From assembly GCA_942493045.1 (NCBI GenBank), contig OW818665.1:1798001-1862000 (forward strand): 64,000 bases of DNA, in the 5' to 3' direction. The first letter of the stretch is position 1; each line of letters begins with the position of its first letter. The notes beneath the pieces are model-generated. The model was not told where the DNA came from. It made no database searches and was given only the letters and a program-made list of their open reading frames with translations. Of this stretch, positions 9,375 through 16,549 are shown one piece after another. The translations under genes and the position numbers were made by a program. The stretch is from Teretinema sp942493045 (GTDB lineage: Bacteria; Spirochaetota; Spirochaetia; Treponematales; Treponemataceae).

Positions 9375-9596
9375 CCCCGGCCCAGAGCCGGGGGAGCGCC
9401 TGTGTACTCATCGTTTTGAACTGACCCCACTTCGGGAAAAGAGAGGATTTACGCTTTCTCTGCGCCAAGGATGGCGCAGCAAAGCCGCCGGAAGAACGGG
9501 CTTGCCCGTTCTTCAATGTCTGATGTTTTCCATGGATGGAAAACATCAGACTCAGCTACCCCCACTTATTTTTTTGACTTTACTTTTTTTGAGGTG
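9375..9596. repeat. Hairpin-rich intergenic element with four perfect inverted repeats
   Basis: This is a noncoding stretch between the OmpA-family gene and vapC. It holds four perfect inverted repeats. They are CCCCGGC/GCCGGGG (9375-9393, a likely terminator stem for the upstream gene), CTGCGCCA/TGGCGCAG (9460-9479), GAAGAACGGGC/GCCCGTTCTTC with a TT loop (9491-9514), and a 16-bp stem at 9518-9551. The second and fourth share the tip sequence CCA(A/T)GGATGG although their stems differ. Imperfect direct repeats (CTGACCCCACTT at 9421 and CTACCCCCACTT near 9556) flank the hairpins. A T-rich end with TTTTTTGAGGTG follows. It is probably a small dispersed palindromic repeat with no protein of its own. 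Confidence 0.6.
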
Positions 9597-9599
9597 TTC

Positions 9600-9998
9600 T
9601 TAGTTCTCGAACGGATTGAGTAAGGGAATGCCGAAACCACTAAAATCACCGACGTTTCGGGTAGCCAGCACCAGGCCCAGCTCCCAGGCACAAGAGGCAA
9701 TCAGCGCGTTCGCCTGAGTTACCGTTCGGCCTTCCCCTTCCAGCAAAGCCCGTTTTTCCCCGCACCAATGCGCGGCGACATCGGTTATCGGAAAAACCTG
9801 CCCTTTATCAGACAACAGTTGTCTTAACCAAGCTTCCTTTTGCAAAAGAGACCGACGGCGAAGCCCAAAAACCAGTTCTTCCAGCGTAATGGCAGAAATC
9901 AGCAAACGATCAAGCTTACTGACCCATTGCAAAACCCGGACGTCGGGATTCCGTTTCATTATCTCACTGACAATATTTGTATCCAAAAGATAATTCAT
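9600..9998 (-). CDS. vapC: PIN-domain toxin, VapC family
   Basis: A 132-residue PIN-domain ribonuclease, the toxin of a type II toxin-antitoxin pair. The N terminus MNYLLDTNIVSEIMK has the first catalytic Asp (D6). Further acidic positions of the fold follow in ISAITLEEL and at ANALIASCAWELG, and the C-terminal ATRNVGDFSGFG is typical of VapC/FitB proteins, which cleave tRNA or rRNA. The ATG overlaps the stop of the antitoxin gene as ATGA, the usual coupling that keeps antitoxin in excess. Length is normal for the family and nothing suggests inactivation. Confidence 0.9.
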   Translation of the reverse strand: MNYLLDTNIVSEIMKRNPDVRVLQWVSKLDRLLISAITLEELVFGLRRRSLLQKEAWLRQLLSDKGQVFPITDVAAHWCGEKRALLEGEGRTVTQANALIASCAWELGLVLATRNVGDFSGFGIPLLNPFEN

Positions 9999-10264
9999 TT
10001 CCAGTCGGTTCCAAATTGATCAGCTCTATTCTGCCTCGCAGGACTTTCAATATCGCCTTCATCCTCATGTAAAAGCTGTATTTCCGCCAGCCATTGCGCA
10101 AGGCTTTTCTTGCCGACAATCTGCTGATTCTCGGTAAACGTCTCATAGGAGATTACTACACTCTGGGGCTCGCCCCTTAAAAGCACCAACTGCGGCGAAA
10201 GCTCGGCGCGTTGCATAACATCCGCGAAATGCCGTTTGGCGTCTGTTGCCTTCCAGGTTTCCAT
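9995..10264 (-). CDS. Phd/YefM-family antitoxin
   Basis: An 89-residue antitoxin partner of VapC. The N-terminal METWKATDAKRHFADVMQRAE is the Phd/YefM DNA-binding fold, and the C-terminal half is expected to wrap the toxin. The frame opens at a GTG two codons upstream, but the ATG at 10264 has a GAGG ribosome site five bases away and is preferred. Phd-type proteins bind palindromes in their own promoter, and TGATCA sites surround the -10 here, so autoregulation with VapC as co-repressor is likely (inference). Confidence 0.88.
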   Translation of the reverse strand: METWKATDAKRHFADVMQRAELSPQLVLLRGEPQSVVISYETFTENQQIVGKKSLAQWLAEIQLLHEDEGDIESPARQNRADQFGTDWK

Positions 10265-10311
10265 GATCACCTCTTATGATCAAATATACCTCACATATGA
10301 TCATTTTACAA
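10264..10311 (-). promoter_or_regulatory. Promoter and candidate operator of the toxin-antitoxin operon
   Basis: On the minus strand a -35 TTGTAA (10306-10311) and a -10 TATATT (10283-10288) are separated by exactly 17 bases. TGATCA occurs three times, at 10264-10269, 10277-10282 and 10298-10303. The latter two belong to 8-base TATGATCA direct repeats 21 bp apart, about two helical turns, bracketing the -10. This is a plausible autoregulatory operator. Confidence 0.65.
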
Positions 10312-10324
10312 ACGATTTTTTAAC

Positions 10325-10353
10325 TTTACGCTCCCTATGCATAGTTATATAAT
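10325..10353 (+). promoter_or_regulatory. Promoter of the orphan antitoxin-like gene
   Basis: TTTACG (10325-10330), a 17-base spacer and a perfect TATAAT (10348-10353) point rightward. The ATG of the next gene begins 7 bases after the -10, where transcription should start, so the mRNA is probably leaderless. Confidence 0.6.
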
Positions 10354-10359
10354 TAAACC

Positions 10360-10578
10360 ATGGAAGCCAGAAAAACATTCGCGGCGGTGCTGGATCAGGC
10401 CAAACAGGAAGGAAGCGTATTAATCAAGCGCGCTGACGGAAGCCTGTTCAGAATATCACCGATACAAAACGATGAATCGCCTTTCAGTGGCATCAAACTC
10501 GATATCCACCTGCGTGAAGGAGAACTGCTTACAGCCCTCGAAGATGCCAGGCGTTTAAACGAAACGAGATATCCCTAA
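10360..10578 (+). CDS. Small orphan antitoxin-like protein
   Basis: A 72-residue protein whose first half (ARKTFAAVLDQAKQEGSVLIKRADGS) resembles the Phd-type fold of prevent-host-death antitoxins. No toxin gene follows it and it is divergent from the vapC pair. An in-frame stop two codons upstream fixes the ATG at 10360 as the first possible start. No Shine-Dalgarno is present, and the promoter position implies a leaderless transcript. It could be a solitary antitoxin, an anti-addiction gene or a small DNA-binding regulator. The function is inferred only from the fold-like sequence. Confidence 0.7.
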   Translation: MEARKTFAAVLDQAKQEGSVLIKRADGSLFRISPIQNDESPFSGIKLDIHLREGELLTALEDARRLNETRYP

Positions 10579-10617
10579 AAAAAATTCCCCACTAACTAAA
10601 TAAGCCATCCCTTAGTA

Positions 10618-11409
10618 CTATTTCCTGGCGACCAGCACCATGGTGCGGGCTTTTTCGTTATAGGGCGAGAAATCAAAATCGCCATAAATTTCCACGGAAG
10701 AAAAACCGGTGGCCATCATCAGCCGCTTAAGTTCCACGGCCGAGTACAGGCGCTGCACGAAGGAATGGTCAACCTTACGGCCGTTTTCGTCAATCAGCAT
10801 CCAGCGCGAGCGCAGGCCTTCCCAGGCGCCGACCACCGCGAACTCCGTCAACACGGTAAAGCCGCCGCGCTCAAACCACTCGCCTTCGGTAAAGTCGCGG
10901 ACCGCTATTTCTCGCCCGGTCATCTCCAGAATAAACCAGCCGCCGGCCTTAATCGAAGCCGAAATATTGCGCAGAATCTGCATATCTTCTTCAATAGTGT
11001 CGCAGTAGCCGAAACTGGTATACAGGCTTACCGCCGCGTCAAAGGCCTCGGGCCGGGAAAAGGCGCGCAGGTCGGCCTGCACCAGATCCAGCTCCACGCC
11101 TTCGTCCTGGGCCGACTCCTGGGCCGCCATTAAAAACGGCCGGATTAAGTCCACACCGGTAACCCGGGCCCCGCGGCTGGCCAGTTCCACGGCAATGCGG
11201 CCGGGACCGCAGCCGGCGTCCAGAATGGCCGGACCTTCGTGCTCAATAGCCTCGTCATGGGCCGGATCTTCATGGCTGGGCGCGCCGATAATGCGCAGCA
11301 CGCCCTCGGCGACGGTGGGAGCTTCCGCCCAGCGCTGGGCGTCAAAAAGTACCGGGGCGTACTGTGCCCAGAATGATTCATTTTCAAACCAATCGCGTTT
11401 TTTATCCAT
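10618..11409 (-). CDS. SAM-dependent methyltransferase (class I)
   Basis: A 263-residue class I methyltransferase. Motif I (SAM binding) is ILDAGCGPGRIAVELASRGARVTGVDL. Motif II/III regions follow, with VQADLRAF carrying the acidic residue that contacts the cofactor adenine. The substrate is unknown; the arrangement resembles small-molecule or ubiquinone-type methyltransferases. The open frame extends 71 codons upstream of the chosen start. The ATG at 11409 has a GGGAGG ribosome site 8 bases upstream and gives the natural N terminus MDKKRDWFENESFW. The gene is divergent from ackA, with overlapping promoters. Confidence 0.85.
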   Translation of the reverse strand: MDKKRDWFENESFWAQYAPVLFDAQRWAEAPTVAEGVLRIIGAPSHEDPAHDEAIEHEGPAILDAGCGPGRIAVELASRGARVTGVDLIRPFLMAAQESAQDEGVELDLVQADLRAFSRPEAFDAAVSLYTSFGYCDTIEEDMQILRNISASIKAGGWFILEMTGREIAVRDFTEGEWFERGGFTVLTEFAVVGAWEGLRSRWMLIDENGRKVDHSFVQRLYSAVELKRLMMATGFSSVEIYGDFDFSPYNEKARTMVLVARK

Positions 11410-11439
11410 TTCAAGTACCTCCCGGCCACCGCCGCTCGC

Positions 11440-11468
11440 TTGCAAGTATAGCATATTCGCCGTATACT
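11440..11468. promoter_or_regulatory. Overlapping divergent promoters, ackA and methyltransferase
   Basis: For ackA (plus strand), TTGCAA (11440-11445) and TATACT (11463-11468) are 17 bases apart. For the methyltransferase (minus strand), an extended -10 TGCTATACT lies at 11445-11453 and touches the ackA -35. Both polymerases would occupy the same DNA. Confidence 0.5.
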
Positions 11469-11511
11469 GAGGCCAACAAAACATTTCTTTCATTATATTC
11501 AGGAGTCGGTT

Positions 11512-12861
11512 ATGGTCATTCTCACACTCAACTGCGGCAGCTCGTCCGCGAAATATCAGGTATTTGACTGGAATAACAAGGACGTTATTGCCTCCGGTGT
11601 CGTCGAGCGCGTCACCCAGCACGGCGGGTCAATCACTCATAACGCCAAAGGCAAGGGCGAGTATTCCGTAAATCATGAATGCCCCAACCATACTGTTGCC
11701 GTAGAACTGATCATCAGAACCCTGACTGACCCGGAAGTCGGCGTAATTTCCGACATGAACGTCATCAAGGCTGTCGGTCACCGCGTACTGCACGGCGGCG
11801 ACAAATTCACTAAATCCGTCATTGTAACCCCGGAAATTATCGACACCTTCAGGGCCGTTCAGGACCTCGGCCCGCTGCATAATCCGGCCAACATCATGGG
11901 CATCGAAGCCGCCCAGAAAGTCCTGCCTAACGTACCGCACTGCGCCATCATGGATACCGCCTGGCACCAGACCATGCCGGATACCAGCTACATTTACGCC
12001 GTGCCCTACGAGTGGTATGAAACCTACGGGGTGCGCCGCTACGGCTTTCACGGCACCAGCTTCCTGTACACCGCCAAACGCGCCTCCGTTCTGCTCGGCA
12101 AAAAACCGGCCGAAACCAATATCATCATCGCCCATATCGGAAACGGCGCTTCCATCTGCTGCGTCAAAAACGGCGTCAGCTTTGACACCTCTATGGGTAT
12201 CACACCACTGGAAGGCCTGGTAATGGGAACCAGAAGCGGCGACTGCGATCCGGCTCTGGCCTTCTACATGATGCGCAAGGCCAACCTGACCGTGCAGGAA
12301 ATCGATACCGCCCTGAACCGCCAGTCCGGCATTCTGGGCATTACCGGTAAATACGCCGACCGCCGGGACGTGACTAAGGCTATGGAAGCCGGCGACAAGC
12401 GCGCCGAGTTGGCCTATAAAATTGAATGCTACCGGCTGCGCAAATATATCGGTTCCTACATCGCGGCCATGGGTTCCAAACCGGACGCCCTGGTGTTTAC
12501 GGCCGGGGTGGGCGAGTTCCACGCCGGCGTACGCGCCGGGGTCTGCGAGGGACTCGAGCATCTGGGGATCAAGCTTGATCCGAAAAAAAACCAGATTGCC
12601 CGCACCCGCAACGCCGAAACCTGTATCAGCACTGATGACTCGGCTATTAAAATAATGATAATTCCGACCGACGAAGAACTGGTAATGACCGAAGACGCCT
12701 ATGCCCTGATGATGGGCACCTACGATGTGCATACCAACTTTACCTATTCATTCCAATCCCCGGATTATGTCAACAAGGGCCGGCTGGAAGGATTAAAACG
12801 CGATCTGGAAAAGAATCCGGCGCTTGAAAGCCTGATTGTCCGCGTCCCGGGGAAAAACTAG
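11512..12861 (+). CDS. ackA: Acetate kinase
   Basis: Catalyses acetyl phosphate + ADP to acetate + ATP, the energy-yielding last step of acetate fermentation. Family landmarks in order are LNCGSSSAKYQVFD at the N terminus, VGHRVLHGGDKFTKS, RRYGFHGTSFLY, IIAHIGNGASICCV (phosphate/ATP binding) and MGITPLEGLVMGTRSGDCDP. At 449 residues it is about 45 longer than common acetate kinases; the extra sequence is at the C terminus (after about 400, YDVHTNFTYSF onward). No phosphotransacetylase gene lies nearby. A PfkB kinase gene starts at the very next base after the stop codon, so the two are co-transcribed. Confidence 0.96.
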   Translation: MVILTLNCGSSSAKYQVFDWNNKDVIASGVVERVTQHGGSITHNAKGKGEYSVNHECPNHTVAVELIIRTLTDPEVGVISDMNVIKAVGHRVLHGGDKFTKSVIVTPEIIDTFRAVQDLGPLHNPANIMGIEAAQKVLPNVPHCAIMDTAWHQTMPDTSYIYAVPYEWYETYGVRRYGFHGTSFLYTAKRASVLLGKKPAETNIIIAHIGNGASICCVKNGVSFDTSMGITPLEGLVMGTRSGDCDPALAFYMMRKANLTVQEIDTALNRQSGILGITGKYADRRDVTKAMEAGDKRAELAYKIECYRLRKYIGSYIAAMGSKPDALVFTAGVGEFHAGVRAGVCEGLEHLGIKLDPKKNQIARTRNAETCISTDDSAIKIMIIPTDEELVMTEDAYALMMGTYDVHTNFTYSFQSPDYVNKGRLEGLKRDLEKNPALESLIVRVPGKN

Positions 12862-13926
12862 ATGAAGGGACACGGACGGCTGGACATTCTGACAATTGGG
12901 AACGCCCTGCTGGACATCTTCTGTTTTACAGACGATGAGCTCTCGCTGTCCCTGGCCCTGCACCCCAACAACGCCACCCACGTCACCACTGAGCGGCTGG
13001 ATGAGATTCTGCCGACTCTGCCTCCGGTAATCTACGTCGCCGGAGGATCGGCCGCCAACGCCGCCAAGGCCGCCAGCGCGCTGGGACTTTCCTGCGCCTT
13101 TGCCGGCTGCACCGGTACCGAAGAACGCGAAAAAGACCATTGGGCGCTGATGTTCGAGCGGGACCTGCACGAATACGGCGTGCACTGTTATCTGGAAAGC
13201 CGCCATGCCACCACCGGACGGTGCCTGGTCTTGCACATGCCCGGCTCCCTGACCTCCATCGCCTGCGCCCCGGCCGCCGCGACTCTCTTCCGTAGCGATC
13301 AAATTCCGGAAATCCTGATCAAAGCCGCCCGTGTGGTGCATATTGACGGACAGCTGCTGCGCCATCCGGCCCTGCTCTCCACGATTGCCGACACTTGTAA
13401 AAAAGAAGGAATTATCCTTTCACTGGACATCGGTACCACCGCCCTGGCCTCAGAATATGCCGGTTCCGTCCGCACCCTGTTGGAGGAAGCCAACTGTATT
13501 CTCTTTGCCAATGACGAAGAAGCAATGGTATTAGCGAACCGCTGGGCCCGGGAATTACCGGAGGGAACCTTCGATCCGGAAACCAGGGACTTCAGCGCCG
13601 CTGTTTTCACCGCCCTGACCCGCGGCCGGGGAGAATTTCCCTGCATCGTCCGCAAACGGGGTCCATCCGGCTCGGATGCCTGGAGCGACGGTACCGTCTA
13701 TTCCGCCACTACGGTCCCGGTACCCCCTTTGGACGCCACCGCCGCCGGCGACATCTTTGCCGGCGCCTTTCTGTCAGCCAGGCTCTCCAACCAGAGTATT
13801 CCGGTCAGCCTGCGTTTTGCCAACCGCGCGGCTTCCGCCATACTGCAGGTACCGGGTTCCCGGCTCGATAAAGACGAATTCGCGGTTCTGGCAAAAGAAA
13901 TAAGCATACCGCAACCCGGCCTCTGA
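12862..13926 (+). CDS. PfkB/ribokinase-family sugar (or nucleoside) kinase
   Basis: A 354-residue cytoplasmic kinase of the ribokinase fold. The N-terminal GNALLDIF, the glycine-rich substrate loop VYVAGGSAANAAKAASALG, and the C-terminal catalytic signature DATAAGDIFAGAFLSA are visible; the Asp of AAGD is the expected base. The signature resembles the adenosine kinase/2-keto-3-deoxygluconate branch, but the substrate cannot be set from sequence. Its ATG directly abuts the ackA stop codon. No good Shine-Dalgarno is seen, consistent with translational coupling. Confidence 0.85.
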   Translation: MKGHGRLDILTIGNALLDIFCFTDDELSLSLALHPNNATHVTTERLDEILPTLPPVIYVAGGSAANAAKAASALGLSCAFAGCTGTEEREKDHWALMFERDLHEYGVHCYLESRHATTGRCLVLHMPGSLTSIACAPAAATLFRSDQIPEILIKAARVVHIDGQLLRHPALLSTIADTCKKEGIILSLDIGTTALASEYAGSVRTLLEEANCILFANDEEAMVLANRWARELPEGTFDPETRDFSAAVFTALTRGRGEFPCIVRKRGPSGSDAWSDGTVYSATTVPVPPLDATAAGDIFAGAFLSARLSNQSIPVSLRFANRAASAILQVPGSRLDKDEFAVLAKEISIPQPGL

Positions 13927-13987
13927 TTTTTACCTCAACCCCCCGCGCGACAACGTCTCTTTTTATACGCTTTTTAACAATCGCAGC

Positions 13988-14040
13988 TTGACAACAGACC
14001 TGACTGACCTTATTGTGATATAAGGTTAACCGCTTAACCT
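13988..14040 (+). promoter_or_regulatory. Amylase promoter with LacI-type operator
   Basis: TTGACA (13988-13993), a 17-base spacer and TATTGT (14011-14016) form the promoter. Just downstream, 14023-14040 reads AGGTTAACCGCTTAACCT, an 18-bp palindrome with one mismatched pair and a central CG. That is the shape of LacI/GalR-family operators, and it sits where a repressor would block initiation. A LacI-family gene lies 2.5 kb downstream. Confidence 0.6.
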
Positions 14041-14052
14041 AAGGAGAAAACT

Positions 14053-16464
14053 ATGAGAAAGTGTTCATTGCCGCTGTGGTATGCCCTGGCAGTCATTCTG
14101 GCGTTTTCCGGCTGCGCCTCAGGATCCCAAAAGGCCGCTCCGCTAAATGACTTCAACCCCAAAACCGATCTGAAAGTAAACGTGCAGATGAAGGATGGCT
14201 GGGAAAAGATCTATATCTGGTACGATCAGCATGCCGACGGATCCTGGGAAACGTCCGTTATCGGTGACGAAAACACCCTTTTGACCGACCAGAACGACGG
14301 TTGGCACAGCCGGGTTTTTAAAGATACCGCGGCGCTGACCTTTCTGTTCAACAAGGGTGACTGGGACGATAAACTCTGTGACAGCGACGGCGCCGACTTC
14401 TCCTGGTCCGGCGGACCGGGAGAAATCTGGATTACCAAAGACGGTCTGCTTCGAACCGCAGCGGCCGCCGGCGCGGGCGCAGCTGAAGAAAGCGATCCCC
14501 GGGACAGCGCGATTCTTTTTAATTCGCGCGACAGCCGCTACAAGAGCCCCTACGGAGCGGTGCCGCGCGGCACCTCCGTTACCTGGCGTTTTGAAGCGCC
14601 GGACGGATATGTCGAGGGCGCCAAACTGATCATCCAAAAGCAGGTGATCACCGGCGACCGCAACATCAGTTATATCGATTACCTGAGCCTGCCGATGACC
14701 AAAACCATAAACACGGATAAAACCTGGTGGGAAGTCCAATGGCAAACCGCCGATATCCAGGTCTACGGCTATTACTTCGAAATCACCGCCGATGGAAGAA
14801 CCCGCTATCTGGGCGGTGACGGCAAAAAAGTCAGCGTAGCGCATTACAAGCTGCCGCTGACCGGTGGCGCGGCCACAGTCAGCGCGGCCCTGCCTCGCGA
14901 AGGCCAGTTTATCCAGACGGTCTACGACCCGGCGTTCCGTACCCCGGAATGGGCCAAGGATGCCATCTTTTACTATATTTTCCCGGACCGCTTCCGTAAC
15001 GGCAACCCGGCCAATGATCCGGTACCCGGTAGAACCGCTTTTTATTCGAATAAAACGGTGGAGTTCCACAGCAACTGGCTGGATTTTAAGCCCTGGCGGC
15101 CGGGCAGCGCCGACGGCAATACCGTCGATGACGCCGAATGGTGTAACGACTTCTACGGCGGCGATCTGGCCGGCATCACTGAGAAACTGGACTACATCGC
15201 CTCCTTGGGCGCCAATACCCTCTATCTCAACCCGATCTTCGAGGCTCCTTCCAACCATAAGTACGATACCGCTGACTACCTGAAAGTTGACGACGGCTTC
15301 GGCTCCCTGGATGATTTCAAAGCCCTGACTGAGGCCGCCAGAGGGCGCGGTATCAGGGTAATCCTGGACGCCTCCTTTAATCACTCCGGTTCGGACTCTG
15401 TGTATATGGATCGATACGGAAAATACGAAGGCTTGGGGGCGTACGAAAACGAAACCATCCGTACCGACTCACCCTGGTATGACTGGTATGAGTTTAATCC
15501 CCGCGCCGCTACCGCCGACGGTAAGTACGGTCAATGGGCCAATCCAACCCTGGCGAACCTCAACGAAAATTCCCCCTCGCTGCGCGAATTTCTGTTTAAC
15601 GGTAGCGACTCGGTGACGCGCTACTGGCTGAAAGCCGGAGCCAGTGGCTGGCGTATGGACGTCACTCCCTGGGTCACCGACAGCTTCTGGCGCGACTGGC
15701 GTAAAGCCGTAAAAGCCACCGACCCGCAAGCCTATACCGTAGCCGAAACCTGGTGGGATTCTTCCAAGTATCTGCTCGGCGATATGTTTGACGCCACCAT
15801 GAACTATATCTTCCGGCAGGCGGTCTATGATTATGTCTCCGGAGCCAAAACAGCGGCTGACTCCAATAATCTGCTGGAAATGATCCGTGAAAACTATCCG
15901 AAGGAAGCCTTTGACGTACTGATGAATCTGCTATCCACCCACGACGCCGCCCGGGCTCTGCACCGTTTCGGCTATCGCGAAAACGGCGGCAGCGGCTATG
16001 AAGAAGCCGTCAAGAAATTAAAGCTGGCCTTTTTAATGCAGATGAGTTATCCGGGCGCGCCGGCCATCTTTTACGGCGATGAAGTCGGCCTGACCGGCGG
16101 AGATGATCCGGAGAACCGTGCCCCCTACCCCTGGGCAGACCGCGGTGGAAAGCCGGATCAGAATTTGCGTGAGGAACTTACCAGGCTGGTTAAACTGCGC
16201 AAAGACAATCCGGTACTGAACCGCGGCTCAGTAGAACCGCTGTACACTGATGAACATTGTATAATCTGGCTGAGGACGCTCGGCAATCAACGAGCCCTGG
16301 TCGCGCTTAATAATTCGGCAACAGCGCAGTCAGTTACGGTGAACCTTACCGGAAAGGAATTTGGCGCTGTGCTGAAAGATTTGCTGGACAATTCCACTCA
16401 CGCCCTGAACAGCGGCAGCCTTACAATCAGTATTCCGGCGCTCTGGGGTCGCATTCTGCGATAA
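14053..16464 (+). CDS. GH13 alpha-amylase/neopullulanase-type lipoprotein with starch-binding module
   Basis: An 803-residue exported glycoside hydrolase. The signal peptide ends in the lipobox FSGC (Cys21), so it is membrane anchored. Residues about 38-130 resemble a CBM26-type starch-binding module with many aromatic residues. A second beta domain precedes the catalytic barrel, which starts near DAIFYYIFPDRFRNG. GH13 conserved regions are present: DASFNH (I), GWRMDV with nucleophile D536 (II), ETWWD with acid/base E565 (III) and STHD with D631 (IV). Enzymes of this kind split alpha-1,4 and sometimes alpha-1,6 glucan links. An AAGGAG ribosome site lies upstream. It probably releases maltodextrins in the periplasm under control of the nearby LacI regulator (inference). 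Confidence 0.9.
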   Translation: MRKCSLPLWYALAVILAFSGCASGSQKAAPLNDFNPKTDLKVNVQMKDGWEKIYIWYDQHADGSWETSVIGDENTLLTDQNDGWHSRVFKDTAALTFLFNKGDWDDKLCDSDGADFSWSGGPGEIWITKDGLLRTAAAAGAGAAEESDPRDSAILFNSRDSRYKSPYGAVPRGTSVTWRFEAPDGYVEGAKLIIQKQVITGDRNISYIDYLSLPMTKTINTDKTWWEVQWQTADIQVYGYYFEITADGRTRYLGGDGKKVSVAHYKLPLTGGAATVSAALPREGQFIQTVYDPAFRTPEWAKDAIFYYIFPDRFRNGNPANDPVPGRTAFYSNKTVEFHSNWLDFKPWRPGSADGNTVDDAEWCNDFYGGDLAGITEKLDYIASLGANTLYLNPIFEAPSNHKYDTADYLKVDDGFGSLDDFKALTEAARGRGIRVILDASFNHSGSDSVYMDRYGKYEGLGAYENETIRTDSPWYDWYEFNPRAATADGKYGQWANPTLANLNENSPSLREFLFNGSDSVTRYWLKAGASGWRMDVTPWVTDSFWRDWRKAVKATDPQAYTVAETWWDSSKYLLGDMFDATMNYIFRQAVYDYVSGAKTAADSNNLLEMIRENYPKEAFDVLMNLLSTHDAARALHRFGYRENGGSGYEEAVKKLKLAFLMQMSYPGAPAIFYGDEVGLTGGDDPENRAPYPWADRGGKPDQNLREELTRLVKLRKDNPVLNRGSVEPLYTDEHCIIWLRTLGNQRALVALNNSATAQSVTVNLTGKEFGAVLKDLLDNSTHALNSGSLTISIPALWGRILR

Positions 16465-16474
16465 ACGGACTTAT

Positions 16475-16513
16475 GGGGACCTCTAAAAACAAATTGAGTT
16501 TTTTGAGGTGCCC
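16475..16513. terminator. Long inverted repeat between convergent genes, likely bidirectional terminator
   Basis: Left arm GGGGACCTCTAAAAAC (16475-16490) and right arm GTTTTTTGAGGTGCCC (16498-16513) pair at 14 of 16 positions around a 7-base loop. The A-run and T-run let it end transcripts from either side. A further hairpin overlaps the lacI end (CGGCGGATC at 16525-16533 with GATCCGCCG at 16559-16567, plus inner TGAGCC/GGCTCA). Confidence 0.6.
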
Positions 16514-16549
16514 TTAATGTACTACGGCGGATCAGGCTGAGCCTTAGGC

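Noticed and set aside
9600..10578. Toxin-antitoxin locus considered as the edge of a mobile island
   Set aside because: No integrase, transposase, tRNA attachment site or target-site duplication is visible, and base composition does not change clearly.
14143..15384. A 413-codon open frame on the minus strand opposite the amylase gene
   Set aside because: It is a mirror of a GC-rich coding strand. The translation has no family motif and no ribosome site, while the plus strand encodes a full GH13 enzyme. The same applies to long antisense frames opposite rnfB, ackA, lacI and polA.
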